From Firmicutes bacterium UBA5486 (GTDB taxonomy: Bacteria; Bacillota; UBA4882; UBA10575), in NCBI GenBank assembly GCA_002427045.1, contig DIPO01000059.1:51247-115246 (forward strand): a DNA stretch of 64,000 nt. The letters are read 5' to 3'. Shown here in pieces: positions 19,373 to 27,906 of the stretch. The position numbers were made by a program, and so were the translations under genes. The notes under the pieces were generated by a model, which worked only from the letters and a program-made list of their open reading frames with translations, had not been told where the DNA came from and made no database searches. The stretch's first letter is position 1. Each line of letters opens with the position of its first letter.

Positions 19373-20161
19373 TATGTTTTGTTCTTGAGGGAAAACAGGA
19401 AAATGATCTTCAAATAATCTCTCCCAACCATATTTCTGTAATTCTTTTCTCCATTTCCGGCGGAAATGATCCCAGCTGGCATTAGCTAGTCTTTCGTTAT
19501 CCGCTGGATCACTCCGTTCAAAAGAAGCATGAATAGTATGTTCGATCAGAACATCCTTAGCTATTCTTAATTCATAGCCTTGTTTTCTGATTCGGAGAGC
19601 GAGATCAAAGTCATCTGCTCCTAAGGGAAGGTTTTCATCAAAATAACCGATATAATTTAAAAATCGCCGATCAAAAAGGACGAGGCAGCCAATGAGAAAT
19701 TTTGCGGGTTTCGATTGACGATGATAAAATCCGGCAAATTTTCGATCAGCTGCTTCTAGTTTTCGGGAGAAAGACAAGGGACCGGCCCATTGTTTTCCAC
19801 CAATACCCATACTTTTCGGGCCAATTATTAGAGCTTTAGGGTTGTTTGTCAGGTGCCAGGAGAGTCTGGACAACCAATCGGGAGGAACGATAACATCCGG
19901 GTTCATGGTTACCAAGACTTTTCCGGAGGCCACCTTTAACCCCTGATTACAAGCTTTAGCATAACCGTAGTTTTCCGGGTTTAAGATTACACGGAGATTG
20001 GGGTTTTTTAACTTCGTGAGAAATAATACCGATTCATCCCTTGAATGATTATCGATAATGATTACTTCATAGTTAGCTTTAGTGTTTTTGACAATGGATT
20101 CAAGACATTTTTCCAGATAAGGTTGGGAATTATAATTGACAATAATTATGCTTGCTTCCAT
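19361..20161 (-). CDS. Family 2 glycosyltransferase (rhamnosyltransferase-like)
   Basis: GT-A transferase: SIIIVNYNSQPYLEKCLESI, VIIIDNHSRDES, NYGYAKACNQGLKVASG, the DxD-equivalent TMNPDVIVP and ENLPLGADDFDLALRIRKQGYEL. The order and spacing match WbbL-like sugar transferases. The start is ATG 20161 with GGAGGT upstream. The first codons overlap the end of the next upstream gene by 16 bases, so translation of the two is probably coupled. Confidence 0.82.
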   Translation of the reverse strand: MEASIIIVNYNSQPYLEKCLESIVKNTKANYEVIIIDNHSRDESVLFLTKLKNPNLRVILNPENYGYAKACNQGLKVASGKVLVTMNPDVIVPPDWLSRLSWHLTNNPKALIIGPKSMGIGGKQWAGPLSFSRKLEAADRKFAGFYHRQSKPAKFLIGCLVLFDRRFLNYIGYFDENLPLGADDFDLALRIRKQGYELRIAKDVLIEHTIHASFERSDPADNERLANASWDHFRRKWRKELQKYGWERLFEDHFPVFPQEQNIKFF

Positions 20162-20889
20162 AAAAGCACCTCCAGGTTTTCTCCATGCCACATTCTTAAA
20201 CGAGGTTTGGGGTTAAGGATTGATTGGTAATGAGATAAGGGACAGAATTTTCCCTGCGGATCAAGGGAGAGGTATCGATGGTATTTTTGGGGATGTTCCT
20301 TTTTGACGGCATATCCTAAGTGAAGAAGACGGATATTAGAAGGATATCTTGGGGTAAGATAAGCTTCTTCCGGAAAACGTCCACAGTGCAATTTACGGGA
20401 GGCCCAATGATAAGTGAGTTTTTTTTGATACCGGAATAAACAAACGGCACGAGAAAGAGAAGGGTTCCAGTAATCATCAATTCGATAATGAAGAAGATCT
20501 CCCCAAAAGTGGTATACAGGGAAAGTAATGAGGTCAAACTCTTTTTGCTCTGTTAAAGCAGGTAATTCTTTGCTAATTCTTCTTTCCAATAGTTCATCGG
20601 CATCCAGAGCCAGGATCCAAGTGGGGTTAAGTTCTACAGTCATCTCCCAGAGTAGGGTTCTAAGTGCAGCTTCATCTTGTTCAAATAGAGGATGTTCTAA
20701 CTGTTGAAAGCGGATAACTTTTTTATGGGACTGGCAGAGTTCGGGAGTCCGGTCAGTGGAAGCATCATCCAGAATTACAATCCCATCCACATATGTAGCC
20801 AATTGGTTTAAGACCGGAAGCAGGTAACGGCTGGCTTCATTCCGGACAACCATCATGGCTAAGATGTATGGTTTATTAATTTTATGCAT
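20146..20889 (-). CDS. Family 2 glycosyltransferase
   Basis: GT-A transferase of the SunS/WaaE-like type: YILAMMVVRNEASRYLLPVLNQL, IVILDDASTDRTPEL, and the metal site LALDADELLERR (about residues 105-116), then FWGDLLHYRIDDYWNPS and IRLLHLGYAVKKEHPQKYHRYL at the C terminus. I place the start at ATG 20889 (MHKINKPY) with GGGTGA upstream; the open frame continues to 21198 but runs through a repeat block and a hairpin, so the extra N terminus is spurious. ATG 20901 is an alternative. It overlaps the following transferase gene by 16 bases. Confidence 0.8.
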   Translation of the reverse strand: MHKINKPYILAMMVVRNEASRYLLPVLNQLATYVDGIVILDDASTDRTPELCQSHKKVIRFQQLEHPLFEQDEAALRTLLWEMTVELNPTWILALDADELLERRISKELPALTEQKEFDLITFPVYHFWGDLLHYRIDDYWNPSLSRAVCLFRYQKKLTYHWASRKLHCGRFPEEAYLTPRYPSNIRLLHLGYAVKKEHPQKYHRYLSLDPQGKFCPLSHYQSILNPKPRLRMWHGENLEVLLWKQA

Positions 20890-20990
20890 TATATCACCCA
20901 TTTCTAAGTAGTCCCTCACCCCAGCAAGCTGGGGCAAGCAAAAGGATGAAAATAGAACCTTAATTCGTAGCTTACAAAGGCCGTCAATCT

Positions 20991-21026
20991 TACGAGCGAC
21001 GAACGACGAGTGACGAGTATCGAGAT
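20991..21026. repeat. GACGAG-type repeat block
   Basis: Tandem degenerate units ACGAGCGACGAACGACGAG and TGACGAGTATCGAGATAT, closely matching 33186-33219 and the blocks at 17905-18024. Just upstream (20927-20944) is a separate CCCCAGC..GCTGGGG hairpin that recurs near 55244. Confidence 0.6.
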
Positions 21027-21063
21027 ATGTTATGCATAAAAGGCTTGTAGGTTGCAAGTAATG

Positions 21064-21088
21064 AAGGCCGCCCATAGTGGGCGGCCTT
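21064..21088. terminator. Strong hairpin, probable terminator
   Basis: A perfect 11-bp stem AAGGCCGCCCA/TGGGCGGCCTT with a 3-nt loop, immediately downstream of the minus-strand gene ending at 21099. The T-run is weak on both strands. Confidence 0.55.
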
Positions 21089-21098
21089 CTTGATTTTA

Positions 21099-21584
21099 TT
21101 AGTTTATAAAGCGAAATCCTCGTGAGACTGGTGGTGGAACTACTATTCTCGTACAGCTGGGTCCGGTGATTAAAAGAGGACCGCTGGGGGGTTGACAACC
21201 ATTACCAGTATGGATGGCTACCTGGACATCGGTTTGTTCAAAACACCCGTTTTCAATGGTAAAGCTATATAACCCTTCGAATTGGGCATTTTTATTTAAG
21301 GTGTTCCACTTGATAGTGTTCGGGTTTGCCATACCCCCTAAACATGGTTGCCCCAGTCCCACTACTGCCTGGATGTTGTCAGGATCTGGGCTGGTAGCTT
21401 TTGCCGGGTCTACGATCTGGATCGGATCAGGACAAAGGACTAGTGCCCAGTTGCTAAGGAAATCACCCTGGCCAAGTTCTTCAATAATGGTCAGTTGATA
21501 AAACCAGGTTTGGGTGCCGTTAGAGTTACAAACTGCGCCTTTAAACTCAATCTGGTAGGGAGGAATCTGTACAATATCTGGCAT
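21099..21584 (-). CDS. Hypothetical Cys-containing protein in spore-surface-like island
   Basis: A 161-residue protein that I do not recognise. It has no signal peptide or membrane segment and shows a beta-rich pattern: IPPYQIEFKGAVCNSNGTQTWFYQLTI, NWALVLCPDPIQIV, FEGLYSFTIENGCFEQTDVQVAI and a Pro/Cys-containing tail. Several Cys residues (AVC, VLC, QPC, NGC twice, PSC) could crosslink. Start ATG 21584 is set by GGAGGTG. Lying between glycosyltransferases and the paralogous pair 21737/23000, it may be a structural surface protein; this is inference. Confidence 0.58.
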   Translation of the reverse strand: MPDIVQIPPYQIEFKGAVCNSNGTQTWFYQLTIIEELGQGDFLSNWALVLCPDPIQIVDPAKATSPDPDNIQAVVGLGQPCLGGMANPNTIKWNTLNKNAQFEGLYSFTIENGCFEQTDVQVAIHTGNGCQPPSGPLLITGPSCTRIVVPPPVSRGFRFIN

Positions 21585-21736
21585 CGATTTCACCTCCGGA
21601 TTTGGCTTGTCATTATAAAATATTCCATTCAGTATTAAAGGCGCTTCTTAATATGGAAATTCTTATTAAATCCTTAAGATAAAGGTCTTACTTTGGATGT
21701 TACATGATACGTCCGAGGTAAAATAGGAGAGCTTTA

Positions 21737-22522
21737 TCATAATAATAAAGCAATTATTTCTTTTTCGGCTGCGATTAAATCTCCGAGTACAAGATTAAAG
21801 GGAATTCTTATACCAGGCGAGATATTAATACTATGCTGAACCTGTTCTTTTACCGCAGTAAGAAGTGCTAATGCTTCCAAAACTCTACCTTCTAAAAGAA
21901 ATTCTTGGATGCGAGCGATCTCAGCAAGTAGGGCATTTTTAAATAAAGGGTTTCCGATTTGCGCCCGTATTTTCCCAGCGGCAATCTCTAGTGCTGCTAG
22001 CACCTCGGGTGGTACAGGTGGTGGCGGAATTGGAGTTGGTGTGACTGGTATTGGGATCTGATCCTCGAAGACTACCTTGACTACTACCGTTACAGTTAAA
22101 ATTTCGTCAAAAGAATTAGTTTCTGTATTCAAGGTAATTTGGTCTTCTGCTTCCAAATCAAAAATTTGGCAGCGTAATCTTTTTAAGGCCTTTGCTGGTA
22201 AAGGTTTAGGGCAACAGTTGGTGATGGGGAGGTTGGTAAATCTTCTTTTAAAACCATATTCCAGCTGTATATCAGGTCCTAGAGGCTGCTTAATGGTAAT
22301 TTCCTTGTTAATCATCAGGATCAAGTCAACAGAAAAGTTATTATGCTGATCTCTCCGGAGTGTACAATCAATAACGGTTACTTTTACCCGTGTGTTTTCA
22401 GGATCGATTCGGCTTTCCGGTAAAACTGGGGTTTGAATCGGCACGCCTGGTTCAATGTCATGAAGAGTGAAGACCTCCTCACATACCACTCGGTCGGCTT
22501 TGATTATATTACACGCTAGCAT
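21737..22522 (-). CDS. Unrecognised SPOCS/DUF3794-like protein with Pro-rich linker and helical tail
   Basis: A 261-residue protein with two parts. Residues about 1-155 are beta-rich (IIKADRVVCEEVFTLHD, VKVTVIDCT, EITIKQPLGPDIQLEYGF) and clearly paralogous to the protein at 23000-23536. A PIPVTPTPIPPPPVPPE linker follows, then about 85 residues of amphipathic helix (EVLAALEIAAGKIRAQIG onward). The repeated VxVTVIDxT-beta-strand pattern recalls SPOCS (DUF3794) domains of spore proteins, but the match is weak. No export signal. ATG 22522 has AAAGGA upstream and lies six bases after the previous gene's stop. Confidence 0.55.
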   Translation of the reverse strand: MLACNIIKADRVVCEEVFTLHDIEPGVPIQTPVLPESRIDPENTRVKVTVIDCTLRRDQHNNFSVDLILMINKEITIKQPLGPDIQLEYGFKRRFTNLPITNCCPKPLPAKALKRLRCQIFDLEAEDQITLNTETNSFDEILTVTVVVKVVFEDQIPIPVTPTPIPPPPVPPEVLAALEIAAGKIRAQIGNPLFKNALLAEIARIQEFLLEGRVLEALALLTAVKEQVQHSINISPGIRIPFNLVLGDLIAAEKEIIALLL

Positions 22523-22527
22523 CCGGA

Positions 22528-22767
22528 TCACTTCCTTTGACCTGGTAGACCCGGTAGTAGATTAAAAAGAGAAACAACCCAATCCCTAATTTTCTGGGAA
22601 AAACTTCTCTTTTTAGTTTGGGCACTAATCTTGGTGGTTTTAATTGGGGAAGAAACGGTTATCCGGGGAAGATCCTCGGTAATTTTATCAGAATCATTTA
22701 TAACAATGATCTGCGCTTCCGCCGTTATTGGGAATTCGAGTAATCCCGTGAATTGTTTTTCTTCCAT
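22528..22767 (-). CDS. Small hypothetical protein
   Basis: A 79-residue product with no recognisable domain: a beta-like N-terminal part (TGLLEFPITAEAQIIVIND) and a basic C-terminal half (TTKISAQTKKRSFSQKIRDW) ending in a short hydrophobic segment VVSLFNLLPGLPGQ. The ATG at 22767 is set by AGGAGGTG. It is separated from the downstream gene by only a few bases, so the two are almost certainly cotranscribed and perhaps function together. The C-terminal amphipathic or hydrophobic helix might associate with a membrane. Confidence 0.5.
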   Translation of the reverse strand: MEEKQFTGLLEFPITAEAQIIVINDSDKITEDLPRITVSSPIKTTKISAQTKKRSFSQKIRDWVVSLFNLLPGLPGQRK

Positions 22768-22999
22768 GGCGGGCACCTCCTGGTATCTTTGTATTGGTCT
22801 GTTAGTATAAGAGTATTCCAAGCTAGGCTTATAGGTCACGGGCTTGTTGCCTATTTCTTCAAATAATCGAGAAATTAGGACTTATTCTTAATGGGTGTTC
22901 TCTTTTATGGCAAAAGCATCTTTATATGCGTTTTGACTAATAACAACTACCCTGGTAATTGCGTATAAATAATGTAGACAAACCTGGAGGTGAAAATTA

Positions 23000-23536
23000 A
23001 TGGGATTTTGTACATTAATAAAAACAGACCGTGTTCTGTATGACGAAATTGTTTTTTGTAGGGATGAGGAAACCGTCCCAATTAGTGAAGAAGTCCCCGA
23101 TGGAAGTACGATTCTTACAGATCAGTCAAGAGTTACTGTAACGGTAGTCAATTGTACCCCGGTAGTGGTTGGAGGAGTTATTACCGCGGTTACAGCACGG
23201 ATCCATATTAGGAAAGATATCGTGATTGATCGACCTGATCCACTACCAGACCTTACGCTTGAGTTCTCTTTTGTCAGGGAATTTACTTGTCCCCTAAGTA
23301 AAGCGGATCATGCCTTTATTGCTCCAGAAGATGTTGCCCGCGCGGCTTGCCAGATCGTCAATATAACTGCTAGCGATACGCTTACCCTAACCACTGGAGA
23401 GACCCCCTCTTTTAACCAGGTTTTAGTAATGGCTTCTAAACTAAAACTGGTGGTGCCTCATGATCAGATTTTTGTGGGAACATGCCCTAACAATCTTACT
23501 GCAAATGCAGTACTAACTGTTTCTACACCCACATAA
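23000..23536 (+). CDS. Paralogue of the 21737 beta-rich (SPOCS-like) protein
   Basis: A 178-residue protein. TLIKTDRVLYDEIVF, VTVTVVNCTPV, RIHIRKDIVIDRPDPLPDLTLEFSF and AACQIVNITASDTLTLTTGETPSFNQ line up along their whole length with the N-terminal domain of the protein encoded at 21737-22522, so one arose from the other. It lacks the Pro-rich linker and helical tail. No signal peptide. AACCTGGAGGTG precedes the ATG. Divergent from the 22528 gene, so the 230-bp gap between them may contain two promoters. Function unknown; a spore-coat or similar structural role is a guess from context. Confidence 0.58.
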   Translation: MGFCTLIKTDRVLYDEIVFCRDEETVPISEEVPDGSTILTDQSRVTVTVVNCTPVVVGGVITAVTARIHIRKDIVIDRPDPLPDLTLEFSFVREFTCPLSKADHAFIAPEDVARAACQIVNITASDTLTLTTGETPSFNQVLVMASKLKLVVPHDQIFVGTCPNNLTANAVLTVSTPT

Positions 23537-24022
23537 TATAAATTTATGAGGTTATTCTTAACTTTAGGATGGCCTTAATCAAACAATTGCCTAGATTAAG
23601 GAATTGCATAATTTATTGATTTAAGATTTTACCACAAAATATTAATAGTCCACTAGGAATTGTCTAATCTCTATTATTTGGTCAATCAAAGGGGTTCTTC
23701 GGAAATCAGACAATTCCCTTGAATTAAAGTCAAACACTAAATCGTTCATGTTGGTTACCTATAGCATCACGAAGTGATTTAATGAAAACCAGATGAATCA
23801 AGAAAAGAGGTATTTCACGTATTGGATAAATGGGTACTGAGATGATTTTGCAATTCCTTCGAATAATTTAAAGACATCCCTTTTTCAAAAAAAGGGATGT
23901 CTTTTCAAAAATAGCTTCTAACTAAGTGACAAATGAGTAGTAACGAGGCGTGCTGGGGTGGAGGAGCATATGGGTTATCAATTCCTGTTTTAAATTCTTT
24001 TCGTATTCTATAAGTAAGTTTC
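23537..24022. repeat. Intergenic gap with MITE-like element
   Basis: No gene seen. AAGGAATTGCATAATTTATTG (from 23598) followed by TTAAGATTTTACCACAAAATAT matches the left end of the 26024-26270 element, and TAGTCCACTAGGAATTGTCTAAT matches its interior. TTTTGCAATTCCTTC at about 23846-23860 is a plausible right end. A short AAAGACATCCC..GGGATGTCTTT hairpin at 23870-23903 with T-rich flank may be a terminator. Confidence 0.5.
23870..23907. terminator. Probable bidirectional terminator
   Basis: AAAGACATCCCTTTTT and AAAAAGGGATGTCTTTT form a roughly 15-bp inverted repeat with T-rich ends on both strands, between the converging 23000 gene and the peptidase gene. Confidence 0.6.
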
Positions 24023-25174
24023 TTAGGTTGAAAGTGTTAAAAAGTTCACCCATTTTTTATAATCATACAATTTTTGGTAGATTATTTCTAGTTGATCTGA
24101 ATTAAGCTCTGGATTAATAGCTTTTAGGTATTGACGGACCATGTTGGGACCCATGACTAATGGTTCCAATTTTTCTTTGGCATTTGCTTCAATAAGGAGA
24201 TCACTTCTCTGCAACAAATGTGAATTCAGCAAGAAAATCCAGAAATTATCTTGATGAAAGGAGAACTTGGAATACAAGTTGAGAAAATTCCAGTCTTCAG
24301 TTTTTGCTCTCATTATTTCTAGGGGAGTATTAAAAACTGAAGTGTGATTATCTAATTTATCTTGAAGATTGTAATAAAGTAATCTTGTATAAGCAAACTT
24401 ACGGACAAGTTCTTTGATTCTTTGACATTTGTCGTAATCAATTAAAAAAGCGGCAAGATTAAGATTAAACCGGGAAACAATGCCAGCAACTAAGTTGGCT
24501 ACAGGGACTACTTTTCCTCTCCGACAACTCTGTTGTACTACTTCAATAAGTAGATGGTAGGGTAGGCCTTCCAGCGGGCCATTCCCCATATAGGTTAAAA
24601 GATACCGGACTGATTGTTTCTGAACTGCTCCTAATTCATAAATAACCTCTAAATAATTCATATAACAGATATCTAAAACAAGGAGATCAATGCTTTGACC
24701 GGTTTCTTTATATAGCAGGTTTATGGTTTGGCACATCTCAGGGAGCCCCATAAGGTAAGGAGAGCGCTGGCAAAAATCAGGCATCACTCCTACCAGTGGG
24801 CAACCATGCCCACTGAGGATTAATAAATAATGATGAGCGGGATAAGCTGCGACTGCCCATTTTAAAAAGGAATATAGAGTTTTAGGGTCAGCCATATTGA
24901 GGTTATTGTATTTGTATAATAGCTTGGAATGGGACTTTTTTATATAGTAGCATCTTACACCAGTCCAGTTTTTTCCGGAGCTAGAATTATGAAGCGTAGG
25001 CTTGATTATTTTTCTTAGTTTTTCTTCCGCCCTTCCGATCAGGATGATGATGTTGATTTCAGAAGTAGAGCCGATGATCTCCAGGTTTTCTTTGGCTTGC
25101 TGCATAATGGAGGCGAGTTCATTATTTCCATTAGCATAAATCAGAACAGTCCAAAGTTTGGGTGGGTTTTGCAT
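24023..25174 (-). CDS. Clostripain-type (C11) cysteine peptidase-like protein
   Basis: A 383-residue protein of the clan CD C11 family. WTVLIYANGNNELA opens the fold, the catalytic His is His123 in LILSGHGCP, and the catalytic Cys is Cys170 in LLVLDICYMNYLEV, the same order as in clostripain. MGNGPLEGLPYHLLI follows as usual. No signal peptide or propeptide is visible, so it seems cytoplasmic, unlike secreted clostripain. AGGAGAGG precedes the ATG. Its 5' end overlaps the upstream glycosyltransferase gene by 44 bases. A role in processing proteins of the glycosylation island is possible but unproven. Confidence 0.75.
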   Translation of the reverse strand: MQNPPKLWTVLIYANGNNELASIMQQAKENLEIIGSTSEINIIILIGRAEEKLRKIIKPTLHNSSSGKNWTGVRCYYIKKSHSKLLYKYNNLNMADPKTLYSFLKWAVAAYPAHHYLLILSGHGCPLVGVMPDFCQRSPYLMGLPEMCQTINLLYKETGQSIDLLVLDICYMNYLEVIYELGAVQKQSVRYLLTYMGNGPLEGLPYHLLIEVVQQSCRRGKVVPVANLVAGIVSRFNLNLAAFLIDYDKCQRIKELVRKFAYTRLLYYNLQDKLDNHTSVFNTPLEIMRAKTEDWNFLNLYSKFSFHQDNFWIFLLNSHLLQRSDLLIEANAKEKLEPLVMGPNMVRQYLKAINPELNSDQLEIIYQKLYDYKKWVNFLTLST

Positions 25175-25919
25175 TAGGCCTCTCCTCTTGTAGCAGTTCC
25201 CGCCATTTTAGTCCGAAATAAGCTTTGCTTCTATAAAAGTACTGATTTAAACGCCGGCGATTGCGACAACTCCCATTTATTAAGTGGATTACCTTACTTT
25301 CCGGAATATAAAGTACTTTGTACCCATGGCTGTGTGCATTGTAGCAATAATCAGTCTCCTCAAAATAATGGAAGTAATTCTCATCAAAATATCCGAGTTT
25401 CGGTAGGAATTCTCTTTTAATTCCCATACAAGCCCCGCAAATACTAATACATTCAGTGGTTTGGTTATATAAACCCGGCAGATCTGGCTCGCCCCAACCA
25501 CGGATTAACGGTTGGGAGTAGGTCCCTATTACTCCTACGCCAACTAGGAATCCATCTGGACTGATTAGTCTGGGCCCGACGACTGCTACTTGTGGGGATT
25601 CCAATGCTTTGATCAGCGGAGTAAGCCATCCCGGAGTAAAAACAAGATCGCTATTTAATAAAATGACATACTTGCCGGTGCCCGCTTTAATCCCTTGATT
25701 ACAGGCTGTAGCATAGCCGAGATTCTGTTGGTTGAAGATGCCATTGACCCACCGGAGACTACGGATTAAAGAGATGCTCCCGTCGGTACTACCATTATCA
25801 ATTACCCAGATTCTATAGTCTTTAGCCGCTCCGGTATGTTTCCGGATACTTTCTAAACAGGTTGCAAGGAGAGCTTTAGTATTGAAATTAACAATAATAA
25901 GATCAGTTAGATAAGTCAT
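25131..25919 (-). CDS. Family 2 glycosyltransferase (rhamnosyltransferase-like)
   Basis: GT-A transferase: TDLIIVNFNTKALLATCLESI, WVIDNGSTDGSISL, NLGYATACNQGIKAGTGKYVILLNSDLVF (metal site NSD) and YFHYFEETDYCYNAHSHGYKV. Closely resembles the transferases at 13853 and 19361, so the three may be paralogues. ATG 25919 is chosen because AGGAGG stands seven bases upstream. The 3' end overlaps the peptidase gene by 44 bases, implying cotranscription. Confidence 0.82.
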   Translation of the reverse strand: MTYLTDLIIVNFNTKALLATCLESIRKHTGAAKDYRIWVIDNGSTDGSISLIRSLRWVNGIFNQQNLGYATACNQGIKAGTGKYVILLNSDLVFTPGWLTPLIKALESPQVAVVGPRLISPDGFLVGVGVIGTYSQPLIRGWGEPDLPGLYNQTTECISICGACMGIKREFLPKLGYFDENYFHYFEETDYCYNAHSHGYKVLYIPESKVIHLINGSCRNRRRLNQYFYRSKAYFGLKWRELLQEERPNAKPTQTLDCSDLC

Positions 25920-26023
25920 CCTTGATCCTCCTGATTGTTTTCTAATTAAGGGGGTGCTTTTCATCAATTATCGTGTGGGAGTCGACTATTTTTACTTTGT
26001 TAGGCAGGTAAATAGATGTAAAT

Positions 26024-26270
26024 TAGGGAATTGAATAATTAAATTATTTAAGATTCAGCCACAATATCTGCAGTTCTGAATCCGTGACTTATTGATCCAT
26101 ACCATGGAAAACGTTATCGCAAGCTTTCACGATTTCCCATGGTGTCTGAGGATGTCACGAATTCAGACTATATATTGATAGCCCACTAGTAATTATCTAA
26201 TCTTAGACAATTACCCCGAATAAATATATATTGTGGTTGAATAGATGCAAAGGTAATCATGCAATTCTCT
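26024..26270. repeat. Full-length MITE-like element with 43-nt hairpin core
   Basis: About 245 bp, non-coding. The outer ends GGGAATTGAATAATT and AATCATGCAATTCTC form imperfect inverted repeats, with inner inverted repeats ATTCAGCCACAATAT (26053-26067) and ATATATTGTGGTTGAAT (26226-26242). In the middle CTGAATCCGTGAC and GTCACGAATTCAG flank the hairpin core 26101-26143 (arms ACCATGG/CCATGGT), which recurs at 37651, 47992, 48089 and 55339. It fills the gap between the 25131 gene and the nucleotidylyltransferase gene. Confidence 0.7.
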
Positions 26271-26360
26271 CAAATAGAAGATTAGTTCCAGACTGGTTCT
26301 TAAAAGCTTACGAGCAAATAAGAAGCTCCAGAGGCTGAGTAATAGCTTCGAGCTATGAGA

Positions 26361-27416
26361 CTATAGCTTGATTATAGAGTCATCACCTACCAAAAGAGAG
26401 CAAGGATCTTTCCTCGTTTTTGCCCCTCCACTGATCAGTACTCTTTCCCCAAGGATGCTCTGGGTGAGCGTAATATCCTTTAATTCTCCACCCGGTAGAA
26501 TGATTGAGTTATTGAGCGTACAATTAACTATTTCTGTTCCTTCACCTACCGAAAGGTAGGGACCAAGTATCGAACCGGTAATTTTACACCCGGCTCCGAT
26601 TGCAACAGGGCCTTTTACCTGACAATTTTTAAGGATAGAACCTTTCATTATCTCCAGGTTACCGGAAATGCAGGATTTTTTGATCTCTCCGGATTGGGAG
26701 GGTACAAGCTTTTTTAAAAGGTATTTATTGGCCTCTAAAAGTTCTGCTGAGTTTCCTGTATCCTTCCACCAGCTAGATAACTTTTTATAATGCACGGTTT
26801 TTCCCCGTTCAATCAGAACTTGAATCGCATCGGTAATTTCCAGTTCTCCGCGCCAGGAAGGCTTAATTCTTCTGACCGCCTGGTGTATCTCCTCAGAAAA
26901 AAAGTAAATTCCGATTAAAGCCAGGTTACTAAGGGGAATTTTTGGTTTTTCCTCTACTTTAATTACCTTTTCTCCTTCAATTACTGCTACACCGAAATCT
27001 CTGGGGTTACTTACCTTGCGGACTAGTACAAGACTATCGGGTTTTTCGCAGCGGAAAGCTTCTAACATCGGTAAAAGGGGTTCATCCAGAACATTATCTC
27101 CCAGGTACATTAAGAAAGGGCTATTTTCCAAGGCTTCACTGGCAATTAAAACGGCATGGGCCAAGCCTAAAGGTTCGGGCTGCTCAACAAATTTAATTTT
27201 TAGGCCCCAGGGGTTATCTTTTTGGAGTAAATCTCTGATTAAACTTCCGTTCTTACCGACTATTAGGACGATTTCCTTTATTGATGCTTTAGCAAGTGAA
27301 TCGAGGACATGAAATAAAATGGGCCTGTTTACTAGCGGGAGGAGGACCTTGGGTTTGGTGTAAGTAAAAGGGCGGAGACGGGTACCATCACCGCCACAAA
27401 GGAGAAGAGCCTTCAA
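26361..27416 (-). CDS. Sugar-1-phosphate nucleotidylyltransferase (RmlA-long type)
   Basis: Forms an NDP-sugar from a sugar 1-phosphate and NTP. The N-terminal Rossmann-like domain starts KALLLCGGDGTRLRPFTYTKPKVLLPL, with the catalytic Lys in TKPK, EQPEPLGLAHAV and YLGDNVLD for metal binding. The C-terminal 100 residues have hexapeptide-like repeats (left-handed beta helix). This 351-residue architecture is that of long-form glucose-1-phosphate thymidylyltransferases, so dTDP-glucose is the likeliest product. The rhamnosyltransferase-like enzymes nearby would fit dTDP-rhamnose, but no rmlBCD is in this window. TTG start with GAGGGATGAG upstream. Confidence 0.85.
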   Translation of the reverse strand: MKALLLCGGDGTRLRPFTYTKPKVLLPLVNRPILFHVLDSLAKASIKEIVLIVGKNGSLIRDLLQKDNPWGLKIKFVEQPEPLGLAHAVLIASEALENSPFLMYLGDNVLDEPLLPMLEAFRCEKPDSLVLVRKVSNPRDFGVAVIEGEKVIKVEEKPKIPLSNLALIGIYFFSEEIHQAVRRIKPSWRGELEITDAIQVLIERGKTVHYKKLSSWWKDTGNSAELLEANKYLLKKLVPSQSGEIKKSCISGNLEIMKGSILKNCQVKGPVAIGAGCKITGSILGPYLSVGEGTEIVNCTLNNSIILPGGELKDITLTQSILGERVLISGGAKTRKDPCSLLVGDDSIIKL

Positions 27417-27906
27417 AACTCATCCCTCTTTCTATTGAAAATAAAAAAGACTGAGCGGGCTGCACTAAATTTGCCTTTAGCTTGATTATATCTTATGCAA
27501 AAGCAACTTACGGGGTGAGCCCGTTGCTTGTTGCTTATAACTGTTAGAAGGGGGTTTTGAGGTGCGTTTAAAATTCTGGTAAAACATAAAGCAATCTCGT
27601 GATGGAAAAGCATTTAAGCACGTTGGAAAGGGAATCCCCATATTGACGAGAGACGGGCCTTAAGCAACATAAAGGGATTCTGTATTTTTTTGCCGGAGAA
27701 AGTGAATAATATTTAACAAGCATCGAAACCTATTTTATAGTCCATTTTTGGATGGAAGCGGCTCTTGAATTTCCTGTCATTTGAAACAAATTCAGCTACC
27801 TAGAATAAGGGCTGAAAAAATACAATTTCAAAAGTAAAATAGTTTTCAAAGATGCTTTTTTCTTTATTGCCGAAAATAGCCTTATATAACAAATGGGGGG
27901 GATAGT
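27417..27906. other. Non-coding gap before tepA
   Basis: No gene or RNA seen. It holds a degenerate GACGAGAGACGGG unit near 27644 and a GAATCCC..GGGATTC inverted pair around 27631-27681. It lies between divergent genes and must contain promoters; a TATAAC near 27885 is a weak -10 candidate. Confidence 0.35.

Noticed and set aside
20889..21198. N-terminal extension of the 20146 glycosyltransferase
   Set aside because: It crosses a repeat block and a hairpin and overlaps the neighbouring gene; the family's first motif begins just after ATG 20889.
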